Shown here: piece by piece, positions 22,910-29,983 of the stretch
How the letters are laid out: every line of letters begins with the position of its first letter
Numbering within the stretch: position 1 is the stretch's first letter
Assembly (NCBI GenBank): GCA_905210485.1
Contig: CAJLXA010000024.1
Span: 1 to 30,007 of the forward strand
DNA length: 30,007 bases
Source of the DNA: an uncultured Eubacteriales bacterium
GTDB lineage: Bacteria > Bacillota > Clostridia > Oscillospirales > CAG-272
Direction of reading: 5' to 3'
The notes under the pieces: model-generated
Databases searched by the model: none
Told to the model about the DNA's origin: nothing
The model's input: the letters and a program-made list of their open reading frames with translations, nothing else
Translations under genes and position numbers: made by a program

Positions 22910-23833
22910 ATGGCACTTGATAAGATTCAGATGGATCTTCTGGAAAAGGTAGCGGGGATTCATGATATTCCGGAGGGCGCTTATAACATACGCCTGAATG
23001 GAAAAGGATACGGGCGCCGCTCCAGCGAACACATTGAAATCGTCCCGAAGACCGATAAGCCCGGCATTGATATTTATATCAAAGAGGGGACGAAGAACGA
23101 GAGCGTGCATATTCCCGTCATTCTCGCGGAATCGGGACTACACGACCTCGTATATAACGATTTTCACATTGCCCCGGGGTGCGACGTAACCATCGTTGCC
23201 GGTTGCGGAATCCATAACGGTGGGCAAAGCACCGCGGAACACAGCGGTATTCATACGTTTTATGTAGGCAAGAACGCCCGCGTGAAATATATTGAAAAGC
23301 ATTACGGAGAGGGCGACGGCAACGGCGAAAATCTGATGAATCCGACAACGATCGCCTATCTTGAAGACGGCGCTTATATGGAAATGGACACCTGCCAGAT
23401 CCGCGGCATCGACTCTACAAAACGTGTAACGGAAGCCGTTCTGGAAAAGGACGCCACGCTTATCATCGGCGAAAAGATCATGACGCACGGCCATCAGCAT
23501 GCCGAAACCAATTTCAAAGTTGACCTGAAAGGCGACGGCGCGGGCACGCATGTCGTGTCACGGTCGGTTGCGCGCGACGAATCGCATCAGTTGTTTCTGT
23601 CCAATGTGGCAGGGAACGCCGCCTGCAACGGGCACACCGAATGTGACGCCATTATTATGGATCACGCGTCGGTCAGCGCCATTCCGGAAATTTCCGCGAA
23701 CCATCCGGACGCTTCTCTGATCCATGAAGCCGCAATCGGCAAAATTGCGGGCGAACAGTTGACGAAACTGATGACGCTCGGCCTTACGGAAAAAGAAGCC
23801 GAGGAAACCATTATCAGCGGATTTTTGAAGTAA
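22910..23833 (+). CDS. sufB: SufB/SufD-family Fe-S scaffold (SmsB-like, short form)
   Basis: This 307-residue protein is much shorter than classical SufB (about 465-490) and lacks its N-terminal region. The beta-helix core is marked by GCGIHNGGQSTAEHSGIHTF, YIEKHYG, and the C-terminal blocks ECDAIIMD, IHEAAIGKI and LMTLGLTEKEAEETIISGF. One SufB-like subunit with one SufC matches the minimal SMS (SufBC-like) type described in anaerobic Bacillota and archaea. The ATG follows GAAAGGAG with good spacing. Assembly of Fe-S clusters on this scaffold is the expected role. The symbol sufB follows the common family name; smsB would suit the minimal type. Confidence 0.9.
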   Translation: MALDKIQMDLLEKVAGIHDIPEGAYNIRLNGKGYGRRSSEHIEIVPKTDKPGIDIYIKEGTKNESVHIPVILAESGLHDLVYNDFHIAPGCDVTIVAGCGIHNGGQSTAEHSGIHTFYVGKNARVKYIEKHYGEGDGNGENLMNPTTIAYLEDGAYMEMDTCQIRGIDSTKRVTEAVLEKDATLIIGEKIMTHGHQHAETNFKVDLKGDGAGTHVVSRSVARDESHQLFLSNVAGNAACNGHTECDAIIMDHASVSAIPEISANHPDASLIHEAAIGKIAGEQLTKLMTLGLTEKEAEETIISGFLK

Positions 23834-23911
23834 AATGTTCACTTTGGTTTACAAACCGTTGATTGTTGAATGACAGATGAAAGCGGAATTTCAAAACAAC
23901 AGATTTCCGTA

Positions 23912-23949
23912 ACAAAAAACGACAGGGCGAAAAACCTGTCGTTTTTTGT
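23912..23949. terminator. Bidirectional terminator after sufB
   Basis: A perfect 15-bp stem (ACAAAAAACGACAGG with its complement) and an 8-nt loop, with A and T runs on opposite arms, sit between convergent sufB and trkA. Confidence 0.92.
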
Positions 23950-23993
23950 TGTTATGCCTGACTGCCCGAATACGGTATGCGGCCGGCACATGT

Positions 23994-24032
23994 GAAAACA
24001 AAGCGGCGCAGAATCCATCGGATTCTGCGCCG
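23994..24032 (-). terminator. Terminator of the potassium-uptake genes
   Basis: CGGCGCAGAATCC (24004-24016) pairs with GGATTCTGCGCCG (24020-24032) around a 3-nt loop. On the minus strand it is followed by CTTTGTTTTC, a broken T run, and lies about 40 bp past the trkA stop. Confidence 0.75.
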
Positions 24033-24071
24033 GGTCTGTTTCTACGGGAACTGCACGACGGAGCGGAGAAT

Positions 24072-24722
24072 TCAGGCCTTTGCGGCCACTTTTTCCACAT
24101 CGCCGCGTTGGCCGACGACGATGATATGGTCGCCGTCCATAAAGGGGACGTCGGCGTCCGGAGTGGGATTCAGCGTGTCGTGTCGTTTCAGAGCGATGAT
24201 GTTAAGGTGATATTTGCGGCGGACATCAGTTTCAATCAGCGTTTTTCCGACCCATGCCGGAAGAACGGGGATTTCATAAAGCGCGTATCCGTCGGTAAGT
24301 TCGATAAAATCAAACACGTTGTCGGTATTGTATTTAACGGCCAGCCGTTCCGCGATGCGGCGTTCCGGCTGAATCACTTCGTCGGCGCCGACTTTGCGGA
24401 GAATATCGCCCTCCAGATTGTTGGACGCTTTGACAACGATGCGCGGCGCGTTCATCTTCTTTAAAAGCGCCGTAATCACGGCCGCGGAACCAAGGTCGCC
24501 GGCCGTTGTGACAAAGCATATATCAAAGTTCTGAACGCCTAGCGCGCGCAGGGCGGCTTCGCTGCGGCAATCCGCCACCTGTGCGTCGGGGAAAATCGGC
24601 GCAAGGTCGGCAATCAGCGACGCGTCCCGGTCGATGATCATGACATCGTTTCCGAGTCTTTGCATTTCTTTGGCCAGATTCTTGCCGAACCGACCCATGC
24701 CGATAATCAGTACAGATTTCAT
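24072..24722 (-). CDS. Potassium uptake regulatory subunit KtrA/TrkA
   Basis: This 216-residue cytoplasmic protein has an N-terminal RCK Rossmann domain (GMGRFG at residues 8-13, D31 at the end of strand two for nucleotide ribose) and a C-terminal RCK_C domain (from about residue 135, ALYEIPVLPAWVGKTL and MDGDHIIVVG). Such proteins bind ATP/ADP or c-di-AMP and gate the membrane partner. The start has AAGGAG upstream on the minus strand. It lies 41 bp after the TrkH/KtrB gene in the same operon. Length fits KtrA, a single-RCK type, rather than the two-RCK E. coli TrkA. Confidence 0.95.
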   Translation of the reverse strand: MKSVLIIGMGRFGKNLAKEMQRLGNDVMIIDRDASLIADLAPIFPDAQVADCRSEAALRALGVQNFDICFVTTAGDLGSAAVITALLKKMNAPRIVVKASNNLEGDILRKVGADEVIQPERRIAERLAVKYNTDNVFDFIELTDGYALYEIPVLPAWVGKTLIETDVRRKYHLNIIALKRHDTLNPTPDADVPFMDGDHIIVVGQRGDVEKVAAKA

Positions 24723-24763
24723 AACAGTCTCCTTACAAGGACAATGGATTTTTATGCGTTACG

Positions 24764-26113
24764 TTATCCGACAAGAATATCTTCCGTCGGGCGTTGCAAG
24801 GCCGTGTTGCGTTTTTTTCCTTCCGAAAGCATATAGAGGAAGGCGATACCGCCGATACGACCGATCAGCATGAGAAACATGAGGATCAGCTTGGAGAGCG
24901 GAAGCAGGGAGGGCGTAATGCCGACGGATAGTCCGTCGGTCGTGATCGCGCTGATAACGTCGGTCATAACGGCGCTCAGCGGCACGGTGTCCGGCTCGAT
25001 CGCCGCAATGAGGACGGTGGATACGGCCGCCATCACAATAAAATAGAAGAAAACGGCACCCGCCAGCATGACCGATCCGCTGGAGATCCGGCGCTTGTGC
25101 GCTTCCACATCGGAGTGATGCCGCGCAAGCGTAAGAGAGGAGAGAATCAGAACGGCAATGGTGGTGGTCTTGATACCGCCGGCCGTCGAACCGGGGGAAC
25201 CGCCGATCAGCATAAGCACATGTATCAGCGCAAGGCCGCCCTGTGAGTAAGACGCCGGGGAGACGGCATAAAAACCCGATGTCAGCGGCGTTACGGCATT
25301 GAAAAAGCCGCAAAGCAACTTTTGAGGTACGGACATTCCGGCAAGAGCCGCCTGCCATTCCGTTGCGAGCGTCAGAAGAAAAGCGCAGGGAACCACGATG
25401 CCGGTGGTAATGACGGCAATTTTGGAACTTAAAGAATAGCGGCGCACATGAATACCGTTCACAATGAAGTCGTCCCATGCCAGAAAACCAAGTCCGCCCG
25501 CGAGTCCTACGAAAGCAACCGTCAGCAGGACGAGCGGATCGCCGGCAAAGTGGGAGAGCGAGGCAGACCCGATGGCGCCGCCGAGGTCCATTCCCGAATT
25601 GGAAAACGCCGAGACGGTGTGGAAAAAGGCATAAAACAATCCTTTTCCGAATCCGAGCATCGGAATAAAACGAATGGAGAGAAGCGCCGTTCCGAATCCC
25701 TCCACTATGGCGGTAACGGACAAAATACGCTTTATCAGTCTTGAAATGCTGTCCCGGCGTACAACGCCTGCCGCCCGCATCATAAGATTACATTCATGCA
25801 GAGACATTTTGCCGCGGAAAGTCAGCATAAAAAAGCCGAGAAACGTAAGAAAACCAAGGCCGCCGATCTGCATCATGAAGAGAATCACGACTTGTCCGAA
25901 CAGGGAATAATAGGCGCCTGTGTCCACGACCGTGAGGCCGGTCGTCGTCGTTGCCGAAAACGCGGTGAACAGTGCCGTGAAAAACGGCGTTACCGTTCCT
26001 GTGGCCGAGGCGACGGGGAGCGTGAGAAGTCCGGCACCGAGCAGGATCACGATGAGAAAGGTGGCGGCGATAACGCGCGTTTGGGTGAAAATTTTGATCT
26101 TTTTCAGAATCAT
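24764..26113 (-). CDS. Potassium transporter membrane subunit KtrB/TrkH
   Basis: This 449-residue polytopic protein has four M-P-M repeats. Filter-like segments are TTTTGL (55-60), AFSNSGMD, TPLTSGFY and AITTDGLSVG, each with the central Gly of the K+ filter. GGSPGSTAGGIKTTT is the strongly conserved loop of the family. It forms the ion path, gated by the adjacent RCK protein. The Shine-Dalgarno AGGAGG ends one base before the ATG at 26113, unusually close, and TGA lies three codons upstream in frame, so no earlier start exists. An in-frame CTG at 26107 would have normal spacing. Confidence 0.95.
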   Translation of the reverse strand: MILKKIKIFTQTRVIAATFLIVILLGAGLLTLPVASATGTVTPFFTALFTAFSATTTTGLTVVDTGAYYSLFGQVVILFMMQIGGLGFLTFLGFFMLTFRGKMSLHECNLMMRAAGVVRRDSISRLIKRILSVTAIVEGFGTALLSIRFIPMLGFGKGLFYAFFHTVSAFSNSGMDLGGAIGSASLSHFAGDPLVLLTVAFVGLAGGLGFLAWDDFIVNGIHVRRYSLSSKIAVITTGIVVPCAFLLTLATEWQAALAGMSVPQKLLCGFFNAVTPLTSGFYAVSPASYSQGGLALIHVLMLIGGSPGSTAGGIKTTTIAVLILSSLTLARHHSDVEAHKRRISSGSVMLAGAVFFYFIVMAAVSTVLIAAIEPDTVPLSAVMTDVISAITTDGLSVGITPSLLPLSKLILMFLMLIGRIGGIAFLYMLSEGKKRNTALQRPTEDILVG

Positions 26114-26120
26114 ACCTCCT
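26114..26120 (-). promoter_or_regulatory. Shine-Dalgarno abutting the KtrB/TrkH start codon
   Basis: Minus strand AGGAGGT runs straight into ATG, leaving 1 nt of spacing instead of the usual 5-9. It bears on start choice: ATT (26110) or CTG (26107) would be spaced 4 and 7 nt. Confidence 0.6.
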
Positions 26121-26173
26121 CAGAAGTATAGAAAACCAAATATAATGTAAACTTTAGATCGCAAAATGCAGGA

Positions 26174-26755
26174 TCAGCGATGAAGAACCACGTCGATTTC
26201 ACGCCATTCGACGGGAACGTCTTCCCACGGCATGAAGTGCGAGGTCATCAGTTCGTTCCATTTATCCATCGGGGTATTGTCGGTGGAAAGTTCGCCGGCG
26301 TACTGCGTGGTTTCCGGCTCTTCGGGCAATTCCAGATAAAAGAAAATGTAGTTGTCGAAAAGGCCGATCATGCCGTATTTGTCACACATGCCGGGGTGTT
26401 CTTCCTGCAATTGGTGGTGATAAAAAATATAACTTCCCATTTTTTCGCGGCGCAGACGGTTGAGGCGGGGCGACGGCCGTTTTCCGGCAATTCTGCGCTC
26501 CCAGTGCTCATCGGACAGCGGACGGGAGTAATGGAAAATGTCGGGCATGAAAAACCAGTGACGTCCATCCGGAAACGGGCGCGTTTTGCCGCTTATCACC
26601 TGTTCCGGGGCAAGGTCTTTTTCGTGCGTTTCGTAATAAAGGAAAAGCATATCGCGGAAGCGGGAAAGCGTGACGGTCATGACACGGTCTCCGCCTATAT
26701 CGGCGAATGTTTCCGCTTCGTCGGCATAGGCCGCGTACATATAACGGTAAACCAT
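26174..26755 (-). CDS. Uncharacterised protein, tandem L-rhamnose-mutarotase-like halves
   Basis: This 193-residue soluble protein is not recognised by name. The C-terminal half (about 100-193) resembles the RhaM/DUF718 dimeric alpha/beta-barrel: a helix with HH and EEHPGM, then GLFDNYIFFYLELPEEP and DKWNELM. The N-terminal half has a matching strand, VTLSRFRDMLFLYYETHEK (about 28-46), and ends in GRHWFFMPDIFHYSRPL, like the end of a RhaM fold. The two strands align residue by residue, suggesting an internal duplication that makes a one-chain barrel. Sugar epimerase or sugar binding is a guess. AGGAGA precedes the ATG. It starts only 20 nt after the GH57 terminator, so it may be read through from the GH57 gene. 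Confidence 0.7.
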   Translation of the reverse strand: MVYRYMYAAYADEAETFADIGGDRVMTVTLSRFRDMLFLYYETHEKDLAPEQVISGKTRPFPDGRHWFFMPDIFHYSRPLSDEHWERRIAGKRPSPRLNRLRREKMGSYIFYHHQLQEEHPGMCDKYGMIGLFDNYIFFYLELPEEPETTQYAGELSTDNTPMDKWNELMTSHFMPWEDVPVEWREIDVVLHR

Positions 26756-26774
26756 AGTATCTCCTGAAATTACC

Positions 26775-26804
26775 GAAAAACGGCCCGATACCGAGCCGTT
26801 TTTC
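26775..26804 (-). terminator. Hairpin with T run between GH57 and RhaM-like genes
   Basis: GAAAAACGGC (26775-26784) pairs with GCCGTTTTTC (26795-26804) around a 10-nt loop. On the minus strand it ends in TTTTTC and the next gene's ribosome binding site follows almost at once. Confidence 0.75.
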
Positions 26805-26813
26805 TATAGTTGT

Positions 26814-28361
26814 TTATACCTGTTCCAGAACGACGCCGCCGACGAGACGACGGGCTTCGATCAGGGATTCCGCACGGACGGTATATTCCGCGGGGTAAAG
26901 AAGAACGTCATCGGCACACTTCTTTACGGAGTCGAGGTCACGGGATGCCATAATAAGTTCTTTTGCCGCTTTGGCATTCTTCTTTTCGTCGGCAGTGCCG
27001 TTTTTCAGAAGTGTTTCGGCCTTGGCAAGCACGAGATCCTGCTGGATCGTCAGAATTTTCAGCATCGTTTCGGTGGCAGAGGTCGTGAGACGGCTTCTGT
27101 CGACGCCGCCAACCAGCATTTCCGCTTTCAGAAGGTTATCAAAGCAGTAACGGTAGTTGAACGGATAAATGATGTGAGGAGCGTTCGGGAGCGTCGGCGG
27201 CCACTGTCCGTCGGAGTTGTACGAATTGGTGAGGTGGAACCAAGCCTTTTCAAGAATGGCGGGATCCATTTCATTCTTCTTTTCGTGCAGTTTCTCACGG
27301 ACGAGATCCTGCCACGGGCGGAGAATGCTGGCCATAGGCGTGCCGGCCCATGTCGAAGCGCGCGCGCCGTGCCATGCGGCATCGTCGTCGACATTCAGAA
27401 CGTCGTCGAGCGGTTCGATGTCGTTGCAGGCTTCGTCATAAGTGATGAATTCGCCGCAGGTCTTTTCAACCTCGGTGACGAGGCGGATCAGTTTTGCCTT
27501 GGAATCGGGGGTGACTTCAAAGACATTGTCGGGCTTGTTCTGATATTTCAGACGGAACCAGCCGTTCGTGCCGATGTATTCGGCATCGTCGGCGAAGATG
27601 ATGACGGCGCCTTCTTTTTCGCCCGGTTTCTGCTCGGAATACTTACGGATAAGATCCATGTACTTTTCAAAGGTATAGCCTTCCATGCCCATGAAGTAAC
27701 GTACGCCGAACTGTGCAATGCGGTCGGTGCGGAGGAACATACGGAGTTTTCCGTCTTCCACGCCTTCGATGTGGCTGAAAGGATGGTGAATGGCGCGCTC
27801 GGAGCCTTCAAGGTCATACTTGAATGCAAAAGAATAGAAGGACGGATCCTTGGAAAATTCTTTTTCGTAGATTTCGGGACGGCAGGGGTTGCCGTTCTTA
27901 TCTTTCGAGCGGCTGTAGGCTTCAAAGTCGCCGATCAGGTTCTTTATGCCGTTGGCAATTGCCTGATGCGGAACGTAGCTTCTCCAGCCACATTCGGGGT
28001 TCCAGAGGCTCTTCGGCTTGAAACCGAGGTATTTTTCAAAGACGTCCATGGCAAATTTGATCGACCATGTGCCGTCTTCTTCGGGGAAGTTCGGGAGCAT
28101 GGGGTGCGCGTACGGGCTGCCCATGAATTCGCAGGTGCCGTTTTTAATCGCGGCTTTCAGTTTTTCAAGAACATCGGGCGTCAGTTTGGCGATCTGTTCA
28201 ATGGTGTAGCCGGATGCTTCAAACACATATTTCGTGTTCGGGAAATTCTCGGCCATGGTGTCGAACAGAAGTTCGTAGCTGTTGCGGATCACAAACTCAT
28301 ACTTATCGGGATCGAGATAAGCATAGTTGAGGTTCGCATGGAATATCATGACGTATTTCAT
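26814..28361 (-). CDS. Glycoside hydrolase family 57 protein
   Basis: This 515-residue protein has the GH57 N-terminal fold: the HANLNYAYL start (H8), SLWNPECGW (nucleophile E123) and AVIIFADDAEY (acid D258 or D259), which are the family's conserved regions, and a C-terminal helical bundle with WHGARAS, HLTNSYNSDGQWPP. GH57 enzymes act on alpha-glucans or galactosides (amylase, 4-alpha-glucanotransferase, branching, alpha-galactosidase). There is no signal peptide, so it acts in the cytoplasm. I cannot fix its specificity. AAAGGAG precedes the ATG. It is divergent from an AraC-type regulator, likely its controller. Confidence 0.9.
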   Translation of the reverse strand: MKYVMIFHANLNYAYLDPDKYEFVIRNSYELLFDTMAENFPNTKYVFEASGYTIEQIAKLTPDVLEKLKAAIKNGTCEFMGSPYAHPMLPNFPEEDGTWSIKFAMDVFEKYLGFKPKSLWNPECGWRSYVPHQAIANGIKNLIGDFEAYSRSKDKNGNPCRPEIYEKEFSKDPSFYSFAFKYDLEGSERAIHHPFSHIEGVEDGKLRMFLRTDRIAQFGVRYFMGMEGYTFEKYMDLIRKYSEQKPGEKEGAVIIFADDAEYIGTNGWFRLKYQNKPDNVFEVTPDSKAKLIRLVTEVEKTCGEFITYDEACNDIEPLDDVLNVDDDAAWHGARASTWAGTPMASILRPWQDLVREKLHEKKNEMDPAILEKAWFHLTNSYNSDGQWPPTLPNAPHIIYPFNYRYCFDNLLKAEMLVGGVDRSRLTTSATETMLKILTIQQDLVLAKAETLLKNGTADEKKNAKAAKELIMASRDLDSVKKCADDVLLYPAEYTVRAESLIEARRLVGGVVLEQV

Positions 28362-28416
28362 TTGCGGTCTCCTTTATTTTGTCGTGCGTCTGTCTTGCGC
28401 CGACATATGTACCCTT

Positions 28417-28445
28417 ATTTTAGACTTTTTTGTGTAAAATGTAAA
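28417..28445 (-). promoter_or_regulatory. Sigma-A promoter of the GH57 gene
   Basis: On the minus strand TTTACA (28445-28440), a 17-bp spacer and TAAAAT (28422-28417). The leader is about 50 nt. Confidence 0.75.
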
Positions 28446-28458
28446 TAGACTTTTGTAC
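28421..28458. repeat. Direct repeat TAGACTTTT x2, candidate AraC-family operator
   Basis: TAGACTTTTTTGT (28421-28433) and TAGACTTTTGTAC (28446-28458) lie in the same orientation, starts 25 bp apart. One overlaps the GH57 -10/spacer and the other abuts its -35. Direct-repeat half-sites are typical of AraC-family regulators. Confidence 0.55.
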
Positions 28459-28475
28459 TTTTTATATGGTATAAT
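28446..28475 (+). promoter_or_regulatory. Probable promoter of the AraC-family gene
   Basis: TATAAT (28470-28475) with TGG before it (extended -10) and a weak -35, TAGACT, 18 bp upstream that coincides with the second direct repeat. Confidence 0.6.
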
Positions 28476-28538
28476 GTATACAATGGAAACCAAAACAAGG
28501 GAAAACGCCAAAATTACGTCCGAAAGAAAGGAAAACAT

Positions 28539-29423
28539 ATGAGTGACACACCGAATCGGGAGAATCTGCATGAATGGGTGAAGCCGATGGAGAACCTGTC
28601 GATCACCGTATATCAATACGGTTACGAGACCTGTCCGCCCGGACACAGTTTCGGCCCGGCGGTACGCGACCATTTTCTCTTGCATTTTGTGCGTGCGGGG
28701 AAAGGCGTATTCTCGGCGGAGAACCGCGCCTATACGCTTGCCGCCGGGGAGGGATTCCTGATTTCCCCCGAACGCGTTACCGCCTATCGCGCGGATAAGA
28801 CCGATCCATGGAAATATTTCTGGATCGGGTTTTCCGGCGGCGGTGCGGCGGCGTTACTGGCCGAGATCGGGCTTGACGCGGAAAAAGCGATCTTTACACT
28901 GTCTTCGGTTGACGAATGTGAAAAGATATTTGACCGCATATCGGCTCCTGCCGCCGACGGAATTACGGGGCAGCTTGAACTGCTTTCGGCACTTTATGCG
29001 CTTCTTGCCCGCATACGGCCGTATTCCGACGTACAGTCGGACAGCGCTTACAGGCTTTTCAACACAGGCAGCGACTATGCCGAATCGGCCGAACGGTATA
29101 TCCGTCAATGCTATGCTTCCCGTATTACGGTAGGGGGCGTTGCGGAACATCTCGGATTAAGCCGCACCTATTTTTCTACTATATTTAAAAAATATACGGG
29201 TCGTTCGCCGCAGGAATACCTGATCTATGTGCGCATCGGAAAGGCAAAGGAACTGCTTGCGGAAAGCGATCTTGCCGTGGCAGACGTGGCGCGTACGGTC
29301 GGGTACGACGACCCTTTGCTGTTTTCGCGTATCTTTCACAAGGTATGCGGCATGTCGCCGCGTGCCTATCGCATGCAAAACGGCGGATACGCCGTCGAAG
29401 AACACGTTTTTTCGACGTTATGA
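28539..29423 (+). CDS. AraC-family transcriptional regulator
   Basis: This 294-residue protein has an N-terminal cupin-like ligand domain (about 18-100: LHFVRAGKGVFSAENRAYTLAAGEGFLISP) followed by a middle helical region and a C-terminal double helix-turn-helix (about 185-285). The AraC signature is clear: ITVGGVAEHLGLSRTYFSTIFKKYTG, then VADVARTVGYDDPLLFSRIFHKVCGMSPRAYR. It probably senses a sugar and controls the divergent GH57 gene, and perhaps itself through the shared repeats. AAAGGAAAACAT precedes the ATG. Confidence 0.95.
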   Translation: MSDTPNRENLHEWVKPMENLSITVYQYGYETCPPGHSFGPAVRDHFLLHFVRAGKGVFSAENRAYTLAAGEGFLISPERVTAYRADKTDPWKYFWIGFSGGGAAALLAEIGLDAEKAIFTLSSVDECEKIFDRISAPAADGITGQLELLSALYALLARIRPYSDVQSDSAYRLFNTGSDYAESAERYIRQCYASRITVGGVAEHLGLSRTYFSTIFKKYTGRSPQEYLIYVRIGKAKELLAESDLAVADVARTVGYDDPLLFSRIFHKVCGMSPRAYRMQNGGYAVEEHVFSTL

Positions 29424-29471
29424 ACAAAGAATGAACGGATTGAGTCGATAAGTTCTCTCATAAAATATTCC

Positions 29472-29508
29472 AATCGTTCACAAATCGTTCACAATACAGT
29501 GCTACAAT
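29472..29508 (+). promoter_or_regulatory. TTCACA-N5-TTCACA direct repeat with extended -10 (PhoP/PhoB-box-like)
   Basis: AATCGTTCACAA occurs twice in tandem, 11 bp apart (29472 and 29483), giving TTCACA at 29477 and 29488. TACAAT (29503-29508) with TGC before it is an extended -10. TTnACA repeats with a period of 11 bp are the form of Gram-positive PHO boxes. The repeat sits where the -35 should be, as in activator-dependent promoters. Confidence 0.55.
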
Positions 29509-29616
29509 AAATTTAGGAAGTCATAAAGGCCAATGCGCGGAGAAGTGTTGTCTGCCGGTTCTGTACGGCGGCGTTTCCGGATCTGCGTGCATAAGATCTG
29601 TAAGGAGGAGTCAACA

Positions 29617-29844
29617 ATGAAAAAACATCTGATCTGTCTTGTATCACTGAGCACCGTCTTTCTTTGTGCGTTCTTGTCTCTTTTCTACTTTATTCACACT
29701 GTGGCTTTCGGCGCCGGATTCCGTGCGTCGATGTTTATAACCGAATATATGCTGAACATCTATATTCTTATATCCGTGACGGTGATCTTTCTCTTTCTGT
29801 TTATCGTCAATCATTATCGCAGTAAGAAAAATACGGCAAAGTAA
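29617..29844 (+). CDS. Small two-helix membrane protein, function unknown
   Basis: This 75-residue protein has two hydrophobic helices (about 4-30 and 45-66) with a short loop between and a basic C-terminal tail (NHYRSKKNTAK). I do not recognise a family. The start is certain: AAGGAGG lies 10 nt before ATG 29617, while the open frame upstream runs through the promoter region. It has its own promoter with a direct repeat and a likely terminator afterwards, so it is a single-gene unit. No signal for export was seen. Confidence 0.75.
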   Translation: MKKHLICLVSLSTVFLCAFLSLFYFIHTVAFGAGFRASMFITEYMLNIYILISVTVIFLFLFIVNHYRSKKNTAK

Positions 29845-29887
29845 TCCGCGGATATTCCGAAAGAGCGTAACCCGATGGGAGAAAAGC

Positions 29888-29931
29888 GCATCGGCGTCAG
29901 AAAATGCGCGGACGCTTCACCGATGCCTTTT
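29888..29931 (+). terminator. Probable terminator after the small membrane protein gene
   Basis: GCATCGG (29888-29894) pairs with CCGATGC (29920-29926), with an inner GCGTC/GACGC helix and a 4-nt bulge, followed by CTTTT. Confidence 0.65.
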
Positions 29932-29983
29932 ATCGGAACTGTGTTTTTCTTATCGGCGTTCCTGTACATCTGAGCCATGATAT

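Noticed and set aside
29820..29976. Minus-strand frame starting MAQMYRNADKK near the right edge
   Set aside because: It runs through the terminator and into the small membrane protein gene, has only a weak ribosome binding site and no recognised similarity.
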